Assembly (NCBI GenBank): GCA_000703065.1
Contig: JNLK01000001.1
Span: 124,001 to 188,000 of the forward strand
Source of the DNA: Lachnospiraceae bacterium AC2029
Lineage (GTDB): Bacteria > Bacillota > Clostridia > Lachnospirales > Lachnospiraceae
DNA: 64,000 nt
Direction: 5' to 3'
Under the pieces are notes generated by a model. That model was not told where the DNA came from. It did not search any database and saw only the letters and a program-made list of their open reading frames with translations. A program made the translations under genes and the position numbers. This document shows positions 39,077 to 51,972 of the stretch, one piece after another. Each line of letters starts with the position of its first letter. The first letter of the stretch is position 1.

Positions 39077-40264
39077 TTACTCAACAATAGATACTACGGA
39101 TCCGGAACCTACGGTTCTACCACCCTCACGGATAGCGAAACGAAGACCCTGCTCCATAGCTACCGGGTGAATCAGCTCGATAGACATCTCTACGTTATCA
39201 CCAGGCATGCACATCTCAGTACCAGCCGGCAGGTTGCAAACACCTGTTACGTCTGTTGTACGGAAATAGAACTGCGGACGATAGTTGTTGAAGAACGGTG
39301 TATGACGACCACCCTCGTCCTTGGTCAGTACGTAAACCTGAGCAGTAAACTTCTTGTGGCAGGTTACAGTACCCGGCTTAGCCAGAACCTGTCCCTTTTC
39401 AACCTCATCACGGTTGATACCACGAAGCAGAGCACCGATGTTATCACCAGCCCGTGCCTCGTCAAGCAGCTTACGGAACATCTCGATACCGGTTACAACG
39501 GTATTCTTCTTCTCATCCTTGATACCAAGGATCTCAAGCGGATCATTCAGGTGAAGTGTACCACGCTCTACACGGCCGGTAGCAACTGTACCACGACCTG
39601 TGATGGTGAATACGTCCTCTACAGGCATCAGGAACGGCTTATCTGTATCACGCTCCGGAGTCGGGATGTACTCATCAACCGTCTTCATGAGCTCCATGAT
39701 CTTGTCGCCCCACTCGCCATTGGGCTCTTCAAGTGCCTTCAGCGCGGAACCCTGGATGATCGGGCAGCCCTCGAAGCCATACTCCTCAAGAGCCTCTGTT
39801 ACTTCCATCTCAACCAGCTCGATGAGTTCCGGATCATCAACCATATCACACTTGTTCAGGAATACGATGATGTAAGGAACGTTAACCTGACGGGCAAGAA
39901 GGATGTGCTCTCTTGTCTGAGCCATAACACCGTCAGTAGCAGCTACTACGAGGATAGCACCGTCCATCTGCGCGGCACCGGTGATCATGTTCTTTACGTA
40001 GTCAGCATGGCCCGGGCAGTCAACGTGAGCATAGTGACGAGCCTCTGTCTCATACTCAACGTGTGCGGTGGAGATTGTGATACCACGCTCTCTCTCTTCC
40101 GGAGCCTTATCGATGTTTGCGAAATCAACTGCTGCATTACCGGCTACACGCTCGGAAAGTACCTTTGTGATAGCAGCTGTCAGAGTTGTTTTACCATGGT
40201 CTACGTGACCGATGGTTCCGATGTTTACATGCGGTTTTGTTCTTTCGAATTTAGCCTTTGCCAT
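39077..40264 (-). CDS. tuf: Elongation factor Tu
   Basis: A 395-residue EF-Tu, the GTPase that brings aminoacyl-tRNA to the ribosome. G1 GHVDHGKTT, effector region [21 protein letters not shown] and NKCDMVD are standard. AAGGAGG lies 8 to 9 bases before the start. It follows fusA in str-operon order but also has its own strong promoter and a terminator. Confidence 0.98.
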   Translation of the reverse strand: MAKAKFERTKPHVNIGTIGHVDHGKTTLTAAITKVLSERVAGNAAVDFANIDKAPEERERGITISTAHVEYETEARHYAHVDCPGHADYVKNMITGAAQMDGAILVVAATDGVMAQTREHILLARQVNVPYIIVFLNKCDMVDDPELIELVEMEVTEALEEYGFEGCPIIQGSALKALEEPNGEWGDKIMELMKTVDEYIPTPERDTDKPFLMPVEDVFTITGRGTVATGRVERGTLHLNDPLEILGIKDEKKNTVVTGIEMFRKLLDEARAGDNIGALLRGINRDEVEKGQVLAKPGTVTCHKKFTAQVYVLTKDEGGRHTPFFNNYRPQFYFRTTDVTGVCNLPAGTEMCMPGDNVEMSIELIHPVAMEQGLRFAIREGGRTVGSGSVVSIVE

Positions 40265-40331
40265 TTCTAAAATTCCTCCTTAGAATTTCTCCCCTGTTTC
40301 ATACCAAGGGTCGTTTTGCAACCTAACTGCA

Positions 40332-40360
40332 ATTATAGTAAAGATTGCGTATTATTTCAA
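40332..40360 (-). promoter_or_regulatory. tuf promoter
   Basis: Minus-strand TTGAAA, 17-bp spacer, TATAAT, 68 bases before tuf and past the fusA stop. It allows tuf to exceed the rest of the operon. Confidence 0.85.
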
Positions 40361-40426
40361 GTATTTCTTTATATACTTACAGTAGAAAATGTGCATTTTC
40401 CGGCGTGTTTCTTCCCTTGAAAAGGA

Positions 40427-42577
40427 TTACTTACCCTTAGCAGAAAGCACTTTCTCCTGAACGGACTTCGGGCACTGCTCATAACGCTCGAAGAACATGG
40501 AGTAGTTACCACGTCCCTGTGTTCTGGAACGAAGGTCTGTAGAATAGCCGAACATCTCAGCAAGCGGTACATAAGCCTTTACAAGCTTACCGTTACCTAC
40601 ATCCTCCATACCCTCAACACGGCCACGGCGGGAGTTCAGGTCACCGATAACGTCACCCATGTAGTCAGCAGGCATGGTAACCTCAACCTTCATAATGGGC
40701 TCAAGAAGTACCGGTGCACCCTTCTGCATAGCATCCTTGAACGCCATGGAACCGGCGATATGGAATGCCATCTCGGAAGAGTCGACTTCATGGTAGGAAC
40801 CATCATAAACATTTGCGGATACACCAAGCACCGGATAACCACCCAGAACACCGGCCTGAGTAGCCTCCTCGATGCCTTCGCTGATTGCCGGGATGTATTC
40901 CTTCGGAATGCTTCCGCCGACAACGGTAGACTCAAACTTGTAAGTCTCCTCAGCGTTCGGATCCATGGGCTCGAATTTAACCTTACAATGTCCGTACTGT
41001 CCACGACCACCGGACTGCTTTACATACTTGGAGTCTACGTCTACGGCCTTTGTAAATGTCTCCTTGTAGGAAACCTGAGGAGCACCTACATTTGCCTCAA
41101 CCTTGAACTCACGAAGCAGACGGTCTACGATGATCTCCAGATGGAGCTCACCCATACCTGCAATGATGGTCTGGCCTGTCTCTGTATTTGTATGAGTCTT
41201 GAAGGTCGGATCCTCTTCTGCCAGCTTCTGCAGTGCATCAACCAGCTTGTCCTGTCCGTCCTTGGTCTTGGGCTCGATAGCGAGCTCGATAACCGGATCA
41301 GGGAACTCCATGGACTCCAGAATAACCGGATGCTGATCATCACAGATGGTATCACCTGTTGTTGTATTCTTAAGACCTACAACAGCAGCGATATCGCCAC
41401 AGTAAACTGTCGGGATCTCCTGTCTCTTGTTTGCATGCATCTGAAGGATACGTCCGACACGCTCCTTGTGGCTCTTCGTAGCATTCAGCACGTAAGAACC
41501 GGAATTCAGCTTACCGGAGTATACACGGATAAATGCAAGCTTACCAACGAACGGGTCCGTAGCGATCTTGAATGCAAGAGCGGAGAACGGCTCATCGTCA
41601 GCAGACTTCTTCGTGATCTCATTTCCCTGCATATCCGTACCCTTGATATCCGGGATATCGGTCGGTGCAGGCATGAACTCAACTACAGCATCCAGAAGCT
41701 TCTGGATACCCTTGTTCTGATGTGCGGAACCGCAGAGAACCGGAACGACACGCTCCTTCTCTCCTGCCGGTGTATCGATCGGAGCACAGGTAGCTGCACG
41801 AAGCGCTGCCTTCAGCTGCGGAATAGACGGCTCTTCACCATCCAGATACATCATCATCAGTTCCTCATCATAATCACAGCATGCCTCTACGAGGGCTGTG
41901 TGATACTTCTCTGCAGTCTCCTGCATATCCTCCGGAATATCGGTGATGGAAATGTCCTCACCCTTGGAATCATTGTAGATATAGGCCTTCATTTCAAAAA
42001 GGTCTACGATTCCCTGGAAATAATCTTCCTTTCCGATCGGAATGTTTACCACAACCGGCTTCTTGCCGAGTCGTGACTCAATCTCATCTACGGTGTTATA
42101 GAAGTTTGCACCAAGGATGTCCATCTTGTTAACGAATGCCATTCTCGGTACGTGATAGGTGTCAGCCTGACGCCAAACGTTCTCAGACTGGGGCTCAACG
42201 CCGCCCTTTGCGTCGAAGACTCCGACAGCACCGTCAAGAACACGAAGACTACGCTCAACCTCTACAGTGAAGTCAACGTGGCCCGGGGTATCAATGATAT
42301 TGATCCTGTGCTCAAGCGCTCCGGCCTTCGGCTTAGCCTGCTCCTGTACTGTCCAGTGGCAGGTGGTAGCAGCGGATGTAATGGTGATACCACGCTCCTG
42401 CTCCTGTTCCATCCAGTCCATGGTCGCAGTACCTTCGTAGGTCTCACCGATCTTGTAATTAACACCGGTATAATAAAGAATTCTTTCCGTCAGTGTGGTC
42501 TTACCGGCATCGATGTGAGCCATGATACCGATATTCCTTGTACGCTCTAACGGATATTCTCTTCCAGTTGCAGCCAA
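40427..42577 (-). CDS. fusA: Elongation factor G
   Basis: A 716-residue EF-G, the GTPase that drives translocation. [28 protein letters not shown] and NKMD are intact, and all five domains are covered by length. The start codon is TTG at 42577, supported by AAGGAGG nine bases before it and by the expected N-terminus [20 protein letters not shown]. It is 36 bases after rpsG in the same transcript. Confidence 0.98.
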   Translation of the reverse strand: MAATGREYPLERTRNIGIMAHIDAGKTTLTERILYYTGVNYKIGETYEGTATMDWMEQEQERGITITSAATTCHWTVQEQAKPKAGALEHRINIIDTPGHVDFTVEVERSLRVLDGAVGVFDAKGGVEPQSENVWRQADTYHVPRMAFVNKMDILGANFYNTVDEIESRLGKKPVVVNIPIGKEDYFQGIVDLFEMKAYIYNDSKGEDISITDIPEDMQETAEKYHTALVEACCDYDEELMMMYLDGEEPSIPQLKAALRAATCAPIDTPAGEKERVVPVLCGSAHQNKGIQKLLDAVVEFMPAPTDIPDIKGTDMQGNEITKKSADDEPFSALAFKIATDPFVGKLAFIRVYSGKLNSGSYVLNATKSHKERVGRILQMHANKRQEIPTVYCGDIAAVVGLKNTTTGDTICDDQHPVILESMEFPDPVIELAIEPKTKDGQDKLVDALQKLAEEDPTFKTHTNTETGQTIIAGMGELHLEIIVDRLLREFKVEANVGAPQVSYKETFTKAVDVDSKYVKQSGGRGQYGHCKVKFEPMDPNAEETYKFESTVVGGSIPKEYIPAISEGIEEATQAGVLGGYPVLGVSANVYDGSYHEVDSSEMAFHIAGSMAFKDAMQKGAPVLLEPIMKVEVTMPADYMGDVIGDLNSRRGRVEGMEDVGNGKLVKAYVPLAEMFGYSTDLRSRTQGRGNYSMFFERYEQCPKSVQEKVLSAKGK

Positions 42578-42613
42578 GGCTTTTTCCTCCTTATCTTGGT
42601 AAATGAGTCTAAA

Positions 42614-43084
42614 CTAGAATCTGTAATGTGCAAATGCCTTATTTGCCTCTGCCATACGATGCATCTCATCTCTTCTCTTAACAGATGCGCCGGTATTGTT
42701 AGAAGCATCGATCAGCTCTGCAGCAAGACGCTCTTCCATGGTCTTCTCAGTTCTCTTACGTGAGAAATCTGTGATCCAACGAAGACCGAGTGCCTGTCTG
42801 CGGTCCGGACGTACATCGATCGGTACCTGATATGTAGCACCACCGATACGACGAGCCTTAACTTCGAGCTGCGGCATAACATTACCCATAGCCGCCTCAA
42901 AAACCTCGATCGGGTCCTTGCCGGTCTGCTCTTTGATACGGTCAAATGCGCCGTATACGATCTTCTGAGCTACACCCTTCTTACCATCCAGCATGATGCA
43001 GTTGATAAGGCGTGTAACAACCTTGTTATTGTAAATCGGGTCCGCAAGTACGTCCCGCTTTACGATATTACCTCTACGTGGCAC
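42614..43084 (-). CDS. rpsG: 30S ribosomal protein S7
   Basis: 156 residues, exactly the usual S7 length when the GTG at 43084 is taken as start ([12 protein letters not shown] follows). AAGGAGGG lies 8 to 9 bases before it; a frame 14 codons longer places the binding site inside the coding region. S7 organises the 3' major domain of 16S rRNA. Second in the rpsL-rpsG-fusA-tuf order. Confidence 0.97.
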   Translation of the reverse strand: MPRRGNIVKRDVLADPIYNNKVVTRLINCIMLDGKKGVAQKIVYGAFDRIKEQTGKDPIEVFEAAMGNVMPQLEVKARRIGGATYQVPIDVRPDRRQALGLRWITDFSRKRTEKTMEERLAAELIDASNNTGASVKRRDEMHRMAEANKAFAHYRF

Positions 43085-43229
43085 GGTTCTTCCCTCCTTA
43101 ATAATCATTAATTCTTCGGTACTCACATAGTCCGCCTGCTTTCTGCAGGTTCCATGTGTACGTGCTGTATGATATGAAAATCATGCCATAACCAGCACTA
43201 CTTCTTAGAAAGACTTGTGTAGATATGGA

Positions 43230-43649
43230 TTACTTCGCATCCTTCGGACGCTTAGCACCATACTTGGAACGTGCCTGACGTCTCTTTGCAACTCCTGCGG
43301 TATCAAGAGTACCACGGATAATGTGGTATCTGGTACCGGGAAGGTCACGTACTCTGCCTCCGCGGATCAGAACAACGGAGTGCTCCTGCAGATTGTGTCC
43401 CTCGCCCGGAATGTAGCTTGTTACCTCGATTCCGTTGGACAGACGTACTCTCGCGATCTTACGAAGAGCTGAGTTCGGCTTCTTCGGAGTTGTAGTCTTA
43501 ACAGCTGTGCAAACACCTCTCTTCTGAGGAGCGCTCTGTGTCATCGGCTTCTTCTTCAGAGAGTTGAAGCTCTTCTGCAGTGCAGGAGCTGTAGACTTCT
43601 TCTCAGCAGTCTCTCTTCCCTTTCTTACTAACTGGTTAAATGTAGGCAT
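43230..43649 (-). CDS. rpsL: 30S ribosomal protein S12
   Basis: 139 residues; decodes accuracy at the A site. [11 protein letters not shown] is the conserved streptomycin-site loop with the standard lysines. In the second loop the segment is [13 protein letters not shown]: Arg101 stands where E. coli has Lys88. The start at 43649 follows AAGGAGG; the frame upstream is not coding. The first gene of the str operon, read from the strong promoter at 43742-43770. A gap of 145 bases to rpsG holds no further feature I can see. Confidence 0.98.
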   Translation of the reverse strand: MPTFNQLVRKGRETAEKKSTAPALQKSFNSLKKKPMTQSAPQKRGVCTAVKTTTPKKPNSALRKIARVRLSNGIEVTSYIPGEGHNLQEHSVVLIRGGRVRDLPGTRYHIIRGTLDTAGVAKRRQARSKYGAKRPKDAK

Positions 43650-43716
43650 GATTTCACCTCCTTTTTGAAAATATTTATGCGGCCGGGCCAGCCCCGATAA
43701 AAATCCGCACAGAAAT

Positions 43717-43738
43717 AGGGCATGCCGAAGCATGCCCT
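43717..43738 (-). promoter_or_regulatory. 5'-end UUCG hairpin of the str-operon mRNA
   Basis: Perfect 9-bp stem AGGGCATGC/GCATGCCCT closing a C(UUCG)G tetraloop as read on the minus strand. It begins at about the predicted transcription start and is 67 bases before rpsL. There is no following T run, so it is probably a stabilising 5' structure rather than a terminator. Confidence 0.7.
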
Positions 43739-43741
43739 ACC

Positions 43742-43770
43742 ATTATATACATATGAATATACGATGTCAA
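43742..43770 (-). promoter_or_regulatory. str-operon promoter
   Basis: Minus-strand TTGACA, 17-bp spacer, TATAAT: full consensus. It lies between rpoC and rpsL. No clear terminator follows rpoC, so read-through from rpoBC is possible. Confidence 0.95.
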
Positions 43771-43863
43771 GCAGTTTTCTGCCGTTTTCTTCTACGTTTT
43801 TCTCCCGATTTTGTCTCCGGCAGTGCTTTCCACTCCTAAGATTTTCGACTCCGGAAAGAGATA

Positions 43864-46800
43864 TTACTCCTCAAAGCCTTCAGTTCCTTCGGATACGCCT
43901 GCTTCCTCGTCTACGAACTCTGCATTGTCTGCAGAAACCGTCTCGTCATCAACACCATATTCTGTACTGTCATCGTAGTACTCTTCATCCTCGAACCCGT
44001 CGATCTGATCCAGATACTCGGAATCCAGCTTCACGGAACGATACCGCTTCATACCGGTTCCGGCAGGGATCAGCTTACCGATCAGAACGTTCTCCTTCAG
44101 ACCGATCAGGTCGTCTACCTTACCCTTGATGGCTGCATCTGTCAGGACTCTTGTGGTCTCCTGGAAGGATGCTGCCGACAGGAAGCTGTTGGTAGCAAGA
44201 GATGCCTTGGTGATACCAAGCAGGATCTGGGTTGCGGTTGCGGGAGTCTGTCCTTCCTCGGTCAGGATCTCATTTACCTCTTCCACATCCAGAACGTCTA
44301 CGTATGTACCCGGCAGATAATCGGAATCTCCGGACTCCTCGATCTTTGCCTTCTTCAGCATCTGACGTACGATGATCTCGATATGCTTATCGTTGATCTC
44401 AACACCCTGCAGACGGTATACACGCTGAACCTCGCGGATCATATAGTTCTGAACCGCCTCAACGCCCTTGATCTTCAGGATATCATGCGGATTTACAGAA
44501 CCCTCTGTCAGCTCGTCGCCGGCCTCGATCACCTGTCCTTCGGTCACCTTGATACGGGAACCGTACGGGATACCGTAGCTCTTCGTCTCGCCGTCTTCAC
44601 CGTTTACCACAACTTCGCGGATCTTCTTTGCGGAATCCTTGGCATCGATGATAGTGATCTTGCCCGGGATCTCGGAAATGATCGCAAGTCCCTTCGGCTT
44701 ACGCGCCTCGAACAACTCCTCGACACGGGGAAGACCCTGTGTGATATCGCCGCCGGCCACACCACCGGTATGGAAGGTTCTCATGGTCAGCTGTGTACCG
44801 GGCTCACCGATGGACTGTGCAGCGATGATACCGACAGCCTCGCCGACCTGTACAGCCTGTCCGGTTGCCATGTTCGCGCCGTAGCACTTTGCACAGACAC
44901 CCAGGTGGCACTTGCAGGTCAGGATGGAACGGATCTTCAGTCTTGCATCCTTGCGGGCAAGTCCTGTTTCGGGATCCGTGAAGGACTGACCATTCTCATC
45001 CACACCATAGTTCATGATATTCTCGGCACGCTTCGGTGTGATCATATGATTCTTCTTAACGAGCATATTTCCGTCTTTGTCGAAGACGCTGACAGCCGCA
45101 TAACGGCCTGTGATACGCTCCCGGAAGTCCTCAATGATCTCATCTCCCTCGCGGAAGGTGTATACATAGATACCCGGCTTCTCATCCATATCTTCGCAGC
45201 AGTCTGTCTCACGGATGATCAGATCCTGTGAAACGTCTACCAGACGACGTGTCAGGTAACCGGAGTCTGCGGTACGGAGCGCGGTATCGGAAAGACCCTT
45301 ACGTGCACCGTGCGCGGAAATGAAGTACTCCAGCACATCCAGACCCTCACGGAAGTTGGACTTGATCGGAAGTTCGATGGTCTTACCTGTCGTATCCGCC
45401 ATAAGTCCGCGCATACCGGTCAGCTGCTTGATCTGCTGATCGGAACCACGGGCTCCGGAATCAGCCATCATGTAAATGTTGTTGTAACGGTCCAGACCGT
45501 CAAGAAGTGCATTTGTCAGGTCTGTATCGGCCTTCTCCCAAACCTTGATGACGGATCTGTAACGCTCCTCATCGGTCAGGAAGCCCATATTGAAGTACTC
45601 TGTGATGTCATCCACAACCTTCTGTGCATTCTCCAGGATCTCCTGCTTATTTGCAGGAACCGTCATGTCGGCAACGGAAACCGTGATACCACTGAGCGTG
45701 GAATACTTATATCCGATGGCCTTGACATTATCCAGAACCTCAGCGGTCTTGGTCGCACCATGGATGTTGATGCACTTGTCGAGGATCTTCTTCAGCCACT
45801 TCTTTCCTACATGGAAGTTAACCTCCGGCTCAAGAACCGTCTTCTCATCGGAACGGTCCACAAAGCCAAGATCCTGCGGGATTACCTCGTTGAAGAGCAG
45901 CTTACCAAGTGTAGTTGCCACCATACCGGTCACTGTTGTTCCACCGGAGGTGGTTGCGGTACGCTCAACATAGATCTTCTGCTGAAGAGTGATCTCCTGG
46001 TTCTCGTATGCAAGGATCGCACGATTGAGGCTCTTGTACTTACGGCCGATCATGTCATGTACGGTACTTACGATATTCTTGTAGAATGTGACCTTGCTCT
46101 TCTTCGACTGCTTCTTGATGACACGAACGCGGATCTTGTCCGTCAGCTTAACAGCTCCGGCCTCGGCGTCACGGATGATCGCCTCCACATTTTCATGCTC
46201 ATCATCAAGGTCGTAGAACTTAACGATCTCTTCCTCTTCAAACGGTACCTCACGATACCGGTCATTGGTCAGATAATAGATCCCCAGAACCATATCCTGC
46301 GAAGGAACGGATACAACACCACCGTCCGAAGGCTTCAGCAGGTTGTTCGGGGACAGCAGCAGGAACCGGCACTCTGCCTGTGCCTCTACGGAAAGCGGAA
46401 GGTGAACCGCCATCTGGTCTCCGTCGAAGTCGGCATTGAACGCGGTACATACCAGCGGGTGAAGCTTGATGGCCTTACCTTCTACAAGGATGGGCTCAAA
46501 TGCCTGAATACCCAGACGGTGAAGGGTAGGTGCACGGTTCAGCATAACCGGATGCTCCTTGATCACGTCCTCGAGGATATCCCATACCTGGGGATCCAGA
46601 CGCTCTACCTTCTTCTTTGCTGCCTTGATGTTATTTGCGATTCCGCGGGCTGTCAGTTCCTTCATAACGAAGGGCTTGAAAAGCTCGATGGCCATCTCCT
46701 TCGGAAGACCGCACTGATAGATCTTCAGCTCCGGTCCTACGACGATAACCGAACGTCCGGAATAGTCAACACGCTTACCCAGCAGGTTCTGACGGAAACG

Positions 46801-47799
46801 TCCCTGCTTACCCTTCAGCATATCGGACAGGGACTTCAGTGCACGGTTACCGGGGCCGGTAACTGCACGTCCGTGACGGCCGTTGTCGATCAGGGCATCC
46901 ACTGCCTCCTGCAGCATACGCTTCTCGTTGCGAACGATGATGTCCGGTGCGGAGAGCTCCTGCAGACGGCGCAGACGGTTATTTCTGTTAATGATCCGGC
47001 GATACAGGTCATTCAGGTCGGAGGTTGCGAAACGTCCGCCGTCCAGCTGTACCATCGGACGAAGATCCGGAGGAATTACGGGGATGACATTCATTACCAT
47101 CCACTCCGGCTTATTGTTGGAATTACGGAAGGCCTCAACGACCTCCAGCTTCTTGATGATCTTGGCCTTCTTCTGACCGGTTGCAGCATCCAGTTCTTCC
47201 TTCAGAGTCTCTGCTTCCTCATCAAGATCGATGTTACGAAGCAGCTCCTGGATAGCCTCGGCACCCATGCCTACTCGGAATACGTCACCGTACTCCTCCA
47301 GCTTCTGACGATACTCGGTCTCGGTCAGTACATCCTTCAGATGAAGGTCTGTCTCACCCGGATCAAGCACGATATATGCTGCAAAGTAGAGAACCCGCTC
47401 CAGGATCCGCGGAGATACGTCCAGCAGAAGTCCCATACGGCTCGGGATTCCCTTGAAATACCAGATGTGGGATACCGGAGCAGCAAGCTCGATATGACCC
47501 ATACGCTCTCTACGAACGCTCGCCTTGGTTACCTCTACGCCGCATCGGTCGCAGACGATACCCTTAAAGCGGATCTTCTTGTACTTACCGCAGTGGCACT
47601 CCCAGTCCTTGGTGGGACCGAAGATCTTCTCGCAGTACAGACCCTCGCGCTCCGGCTTCAGGGTTCTGTAGTTGATGGTCTCCGGCTTCTTAACCTCGCC
47701 GTAGGACCACTCTCTGATCTTATCGGGAGAAGCAAGTCCGATTCGGATCGCGTCAAAATTGATCGGCTGTTCCTGCTCTGCATTTGAAAAGTTTGGCAT
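43864..47799 (-). CDS. rpoC: RNA polymerase beta' subunit
   Basis: A 1311-residue beta' subunit. The catalytic NADFDGDQ motif is intact, as are the N-terminal zinc-binding cysteines ([20 protein letters not shown]) and the second set near [13 protein letters not shown]. An acidic C-terminal tail of about 45 residues follows the conserved end. The start at 47799 follows AGAGGAG at 8 bases; it is 18 bases after the rpoB stop. Confidence 0.98.
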   Translation of the reverse strand: MPNFSNAEQEQPINFDAIRIGLASPDKIREWSYGEVKKPETINYRTLKPEREGLYCEKIFGPTKDWECHCGKYKKIRFKGIVCDRCGVEVTKASVRRERMGHIELAAPVSHIWYFKGIPSRMGLLLDVSPRILERVLYFAAYIVLDPGETDLHLKDVLTETEYRQKLEEYGDVFRVGMGAEAIQELLRNIDLDEEAETLKEELDAATGQKKAKIIKKLEVVEAFRNSNNKPEWMVMNVIPVIPPDLRPMVQLDGGRFATSDLNDLYRRIINRNNRLRRLQELSAPDIIVRNEKRMLQEAVDALIDNGRHGRAVTGPGNRALKSLSDMLKGKQGRFRQNLLGKRVDYSGRSVIVVGPELKIYQCGLPKEMAIELFKPFVMKELTARGIANNIKAAKKKVERLDPQVWDILEDVIKEHPVMLNRAPTLHRLGIQAFEPILVEGKAIKLHPLVCTAFNADFDGDQMAVHLPLSVEAQAECRFLLLSPNNLLKPSDGGVVSVPSQDMVLGIYYLTNDRYREVPFEEEEIVKFYDLDDEHENVEAIIRDAEAGAVKLTDKIRVRVIKKQSKKSKVTFYKNIVSTVHDMIGRKYKSLNRAILAYENQEITLQQKIYVERTATTSGGTTVTGMVATTLGKLLFNEVIPQDLGFVDRSDEKTVLEPEVNFHVGKKWLKKILDKCINIHGATKTAEVLDNVKAIGYKYSTLSGITVSVADMTVPANKQEILENAQKVVDDITEYFNMGFLTDEERYRSVIKVWEKADTDLTNALLDGLDRYNNIYMMADSGARGSDQQIKQLTGMRGLMADTTGKTIELPIKSNFREGLDVLEYFISAHGARKGLSDTALRTADSGYLTRRLVDVSQDLIIRETDCCEDMDEKPGIYVYTFREGDEIIEDFRERITGRYAAVSVFDKDGNMLVKKNHMITPKRAENIMNYGVDENGQSFTDPETGLARKDARLKIRSILTCKCHLGVCAKCYGANMATGQAVQVGEAVGIIAAQSIGEPGTQLTMRTFHTGGVAGGDITQGLPRVEELFEARKPKGLAIISEIPGKITIIDAKDSAKKIREVVVNGEDGETKSYGIPYGSRIKVTEGQVIEAGDELTEGSVNPHDILKIKGVEAVQNYMIREVQRVYRLQGVEINDKHIEIIVRQMLKKAKIEESGDSDYLPGTYVDVLDVEEVNEILTEEGQTPATATQILLGITKASLATNSFLSAASFQETTRVLTDAAIKGKVDDLIGLKENVLIGKLIPAGTGMKRYRSVKLDSEYLDQIDGFEDEEYYDDSTEYGVDDETVSADNAEFVDEEAGVSEGTEGFEE

Positions 47800-47817
47800 C
47801 TTATCTTCTCCTCTCAA

Positions 47818-50800
47818 TTATTCATCATAGTCGGCATCATCATAGGATTCGTCCTCATCATAGAACTCTCCCTGCTGATCCTCGAGTTCCGTGAGCTCAC
47901 CCTGCTCGTCCACGCCGCTGAAGCCGTGCTCCTCCAGGTCACCGGTGTACTTCCGGTCACCCTCAAGTGCACTGCGGAGATCGCGGTCATAATCCACGGA
48001 CTCACCCAGGTCAACCTCATTTCCGTCCTCATCCTGTACGCGAACGTCCAGACCCAGGGACTGGAACTCCTTAAGAAGCACCTTGAAGGACTCCGGAATA
48101 CCGGGCTCGGGGATGTTCTCACCCTTGATGATCGCTTCATAGGTCTTCACACGGCCGGATACATCATCCGACTTCACGGTCAGGATCTCCTGCAGCGTGT
48201 AGGATGCGCCATACGCCTCCAGAGCCCAAACCTCCATCTCTCCGAAACGCTGACCGCCGAACTGAGCTTTACCACCCAGCGGCTGCTGTGTAACGAGGGA
48301 GTACGGACCTGTGGAACGTGCGTGGATCTTGTCGTCTACCAGGTGGTGCAGCTTCAGGTAATGCATGAAGCCGATGGATACCTTGGACGGGAACTCCATA
48401 CCGGTACGTCCGTCACGGAGCTGTACCTTTCCGGAGCTGTCAATGGGCACGCCCTTCCACTCTTCTCTGTGATCCCGGTTCTCATAGAGATACTCGAGTA
48501 CCTGCGGATCCAGTTCATCTTTATACTTAGCTTCGAACTCATCCCACTCGGTGTTGACATAGTCATTTGCCAGCTCCAGAGTAGCGGTGATGTCCTTCTC
48601 ATTTGCTCCGTCGAAGATCGGAGTGGAGATCTTGAAGCCGAGAGCCTGTGCAGCCAGACCCAGATGCAGCTCCAGCACCTGTCCGATATTCATACGGGAC
48701 GGAACGCCCAGAGGGTTCAGCACGATATCCAGCGGACGTCCGTTCGGAAGGAACGGCATATCCTCAACCGGAAGGATACGTGAAACGACACCCTTATTAC
48801 CATGGCGACCTGCCATCTTATCACCGACGGAGATCTTACGCTTCTGAGCGATGTAAACGCGAACGGACATATTTACTCCCGGAGGAAGCTCGTCGCCGTT
48901 CTCACGTGTAAATACCTTGGTATCCATGACAACACCGTACGCACCGTGGGGAACACGGAGGGATGTGTCACGAACCTCTCTTGCCTTCTCACCGAAGATG
49001 GCACGCAGCAGTCTCTCCTCGGCGGTCAGCTCGGTCTCTCCCTTCGGAGTAACCTTACCTACCAGGATATCACCGGCACGAACCTCGGCACCGATACGGA
49101 TGATACCGTTCTCATCCAGATCCTTCAGCGCATCCGCACCAAGACCTGCCAGATCTCTTGTGATCTCCTCAGGTCCCAGCTTGGTATCTCTGGACTCTGC
49201 CTCATACTCTTCGATATGAACGGATGTATATACGTCTTCCTTTACGAGACGCTCGGAAAGGAGGACCGCATCCTCGTAGTTATAGCCTTCCCAGGTCATG
49301 AAGCCGATCAGCGGGTTTTTACCCAGTGCCAGCTCACCGCCACAGGTGGAAGCACCGTCCGCGATCACCTCGCCTGCCCGAACACGGTCGCCGCGCTTTA
49401 CGATCGGACGCTGGTTCATGCAGTTACCCTGGTTGCTTCTTGCGAACTTGATCACATGGTATTCATCCAGCTCACCGTCATCCGTACGAACCTGGATCAG
49501 TTCGCTGGAGGAAAGCTCTACCACACCGTCTCTCTCACAGAGGATACATACGCCGGAATCCTCTGCAGTCTTGGACTCCATGCCGGTACCTACTACCGGG
49601 GAATCCGTCTTCAGAAGCGGCACGGCCTGACGCTGCATGTTGGAACCCATCAGCGCACGGGTGGTATCGTCGTTCTGCAGGAACGGAACCATGGAGGTAG
49701 CCACCGAGAATACCATTCGCGGAGACACGTCCATCAGATCCACATTTGCCTTCGGGAACTCGGAAGTAATATCTCTGTAACGTCCTGCAACGTTGTTTCT
49801 CTCAAAATGCCCCGCCTCATCCAGCGGCTCGGAAGCCTGGGCTACGATGTAGTTATCCTCCTCATCGGCAGTCATGTAAACTACCTCATCGGTAACCACC
49901 GGATTCTCCGGATCGGACTTGTCCACCTTACGGTAGGGAGCCTCAACGAATCCGTATTCATTGATCCTTGCATAGGTTGCAAGGGAGTTGATCAGACCGA
50001 TGTTCGGACCTTCCGGGGTCTCAATGGGACACATACGACCGTAATGGGTGTAGTGTACGTCTCGAACCTCCAGACCTGCACGGTCACGGGACAGACCGCC
50101 GGGACCGAGGGCAGACAGACGACGCTTGTGTGTCAGCTCGGACAGCGGGTTGTTCTGATCCATGAACTGGGACAGCTGGGAGGAACCGAAGAATTCCTTC
50201 ACTGCAGAGGTCACCGGCTTGATATTTACCAGAGACTGCGGTGTGATGGTCTCGATATCCTGTGTCTGCATACGCTCACGTACCACTCTCTCCAGACGGG
50301 ACAGACCGATACGATACTGATTCTGCAGCAGCTCACCGACGGAACGGATCCGGCGGTTACCCAGGTGATCGATATCATCGGAATTACCGATGCCGTACTC
50401 CAGGTGCATATTGTAGTTAACGGATGCGAAAATGTCATCCTCCGTGATATGCTTCGGGATCAGCTCTGCCACGCTGGACTTGATGGCTTCCTTCAGCTCA
50501 TCCGCATCCTCGTACTTCTCAAGCAGCTCGGCAAGAACCGGATAGTATACTTCTTCGGTGATACCCAGCTCCTCCGGCTTAACGCCCGGAAGACGGTCCT
50601 TGATCCAGGAATCGATTTCTACCATCATATTGGAAAGGATCTTTACATTTCTCTCTTCCGTCTGAACCACGACATACGGAACAGCGGCATCCTGGATCCG
50701 CTTTCCGGCATGACGGGAAAGGATCTCGCCCTGTGCATACATAACCTCACCGGTCACGGGATCGATAACATCCTCTGCCAGGATGAAGCCGCGTACACGG

Positions 50801-51660
50801 TTGCGGAATGCAAGCTTCTTATTAAACTTGTAACGGCCGACCTTTGCAAGATCATAACGTCTTGCATCAAAGAACATGCCGTGAACCAGGCTCTCCGCAC
50901 TCTCAACTGCAAGAGGCTCGCCCGGTCTCATTTTCTTATACAGTTCCAGAAGACCTTCCTCATAGGAACGGGAAGGATCCTTCTCGAAGCTGGTTATCAG
51001 CTTCGGCTCATCGCCGAACTTCTCGATGATCTCCTCGTTGGAACCAAGTCCCAGAGAGCGAAGGAATACCGTGATCGGAACCTTTCTATTGCGGTCAACC
51101 CGCACCCAGAACACGTCATTTGCATCTGTCTCATACTCCAGCCATGCACCACGGTTCGGGATCACGGTACAGGAGTACAGCGGACGGCCGGTCTTATCAT
51201 GCTCCATGGCATAGTAGATACCGGGAGAACGAACCAACTGGCTTACAATGACACGCTCCGCTCCGTTGATCACGAAGGTACCGGTCTGGGTCATCAGCGG
51301 AAGGTCTCCCATGAAGATCTCATGCTGATTGATCTCGCCGGTCTCGTTGTTGCGGAGACGTACATTTACTTTGAGGGGCGCTGCATAGGTGGCATCACGC
51401 TCCTTACACTCCTCGATCGTGTACTTGATATCATCCTCGCAAAGCTGGTGGGATACGAATTCCAGACTCAGCTTGCCGGAGAAATCCACGATCGGAGAAA
51501 TGTCACGAAAGGCTTCTGTCAGGCCTTCTGTCAGAAACCACTTGTAGGAGTTTACCTGAACACCGATCAGGTTCGGCATATCCAGGACCTCTCGTTTGTT
51601 GGAGTAACTCATTCGTGTGCATTTTCCGGATTTGATCGGACGCATTCTGAATTTTTTCAT
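47818..51660 (-). CDS. rpoB: RNA polymerase beta subunit
   Basis: A 1280-residue beta subunit. The rifampicin pocket [31 protein letters not shown] has the wild-type residues at the common resistance positions, so susceptibility is predicted. The C-terminus ends in an Asp/Glu/Tyr-rich tail. AAGGAG lies 11 bases before the first Met, and the N-terminus with [16 protein letters not shown] fits clostridial RpoB. Transcribed with rpoC from its own promoter. Confidence 0.98.
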   Translation of the reverse strand: MKKFRMRPIKSGKCTRMSYSNKREVLDMPNLIGVQVNSYKWFLTEGLTEAFRDISPIVDFSGKLSLEFVSHQLCEDDIKYTIEECKERDATYAAPLKVNVRLRNNETGEINQHEIFMGDLPLMTQTGTFVINGAERVIVSQLVRSPGIYYAMEHDKTGRPLYSCTVIPNRGAWLEYETDANDVFWVRVDRNRKVPITVFLRSLGLGSNEEIIEKFGDEPKLITSFEKDPSRSYEEGLLELYKKMRPGEPLAVESAESLVHGMFFDARRYDLAKVGRYKFNKKLAFRNRVRGFILAEDVIDPVTGEVMYAQGEILSRHAGKRIQDAAVPYVVVQTEERNVKILSNMMVEIDSWIKDRLPGVKPEELGITEEVYYPVLAELLEKYEDADELKEAIKSSVAELIPKHITEDDIFASVNYNMHLEYGIGNSDDIDHLGNRRIRSVGELLQNQYRIGLSRLERVVRERMQTQDIETITPQSLVNIKPVTSAVKEFFGSSQLSQFMDQNNPLSELTHKRRLSALGPGGLSRDRAGLEVRDVHYTHYGRMCPIETPEGPNIGLINSLATYARINEYGFVEAPYRKVDKSDPENPVVTDEVVYMTADEEDNYIVAQASEPLDEAGHFERNNVAGRYRDITSEFPKANVDLMDVSPRMVFSVATSMVPFLQNDDTTRALMGSNMQRQAVPLLKTDSPVVGTGMESKTAEDSGVCILCERDGVVELSSSELIQVRTDDGELDEYHVIKFARSNQGNCMNQRPIVKRGDRVRAGEVIADGASTCGGELALGKNPLIGFMTWEGYNYEDAVLLSERLVKEDVYTSVHIEEYEAESRDTKLGPEEITRDLAGLGADALKDLDENGIIRIGAEVRAGDILVGKVTPKGETELTAEERLLRAIFGEKAREVRDTSLRVPHGAYGVVMDTKVFTRENGDELPPGVNMSVRVYIAQKRKISVGDKMAGRHGNKGVVSRILPVEDMPFLPNGRPLDIVLNPLGVPSRMNIGQVLELHLGLAAQALGFKISTPIFDGANEKDITATLELANDYVNTEWDEFEAKYKDELDPQVLEYLYENRDHREEWKGVPIDSSGKVQLRDGRTGMEFPSKVSIGFMHYLKLHHLVDDKIHARSTGPYSLVTQQPLGGKAQFGGQRFGEMEVWALEAYGASYTLQEILTVKSDDVSGRVKTYEAIIKGENIPEPGIPESFKVLLKEFQSLGLDVRVQDEDGNEVDLGESVDYDRDLRSALEGDRKYTGDLEEHGFSGVDEQGELTELEDQQGEFYDEDESYDDADYDE

Positions 51661-51809
51661 TGACGTGTTTCACTCCTTGTTTATATTTGTCATGGAGCCG
51701 GCCCCGGCGCAGAATAAGAAGGGCAGAACGCCGATTTTTGCGCACAAAAACCGTAAGGCTAATGGTAGAAAGCATAGAAAGCCACTTTAGCCTATAATGA
51801 CAATTTATA

Positions 51810-51838
51810 ATGATACCAAAATATCCATGGAATTGCAA
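51810..51838 (-). promoter_or_regulatory. rpoBC promoter
   Basis: Minus-strand TTGCAA, 17-bp spacer, TATCAT, leaving a 5' leader of about 140 bases with small hairpins (TTTTTG-TGCG-CAAAAA). The remainder of 51661-51972 holds the rplL terminator. Confidence 0.65.
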
Positions 51839-51910
51839 TACATTTTTTTATTTCTTAATTTCCCCGCTGCTGTTCAGCGTTTACGGACAGAAATGACTGC
51901 TTTTTATCAG

Positions 51911-51954
51911 ACAAAAAGAGATGCACCCGATATTTCGGGTACACCTCTTTTTGT
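51911..51954 (-). terminator. Terminator or attenuator between rplL and rpoB
   Basis: 10-bp outer stem ACAAAAAGAG/CTCTTTTTGT and an inner ACCCGA/TCGGGT stem with loop TATT, ending in CTCTTTTTGT on the minus strand. Confidence 0.88.
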
Positions 51955-51972
51955 ATTATGAATTGAAGCTTA

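Noticed and set aside
45310-51663. Very long plus-strand open frames across rpoC and rpoB (825 and 953 codons)
   Set aside because: They mirror codon bias of rpoB/rpoC on the minus strand; the real subunits are unmistakable and the mirrored proteins are low-complexity and unrecognisable.
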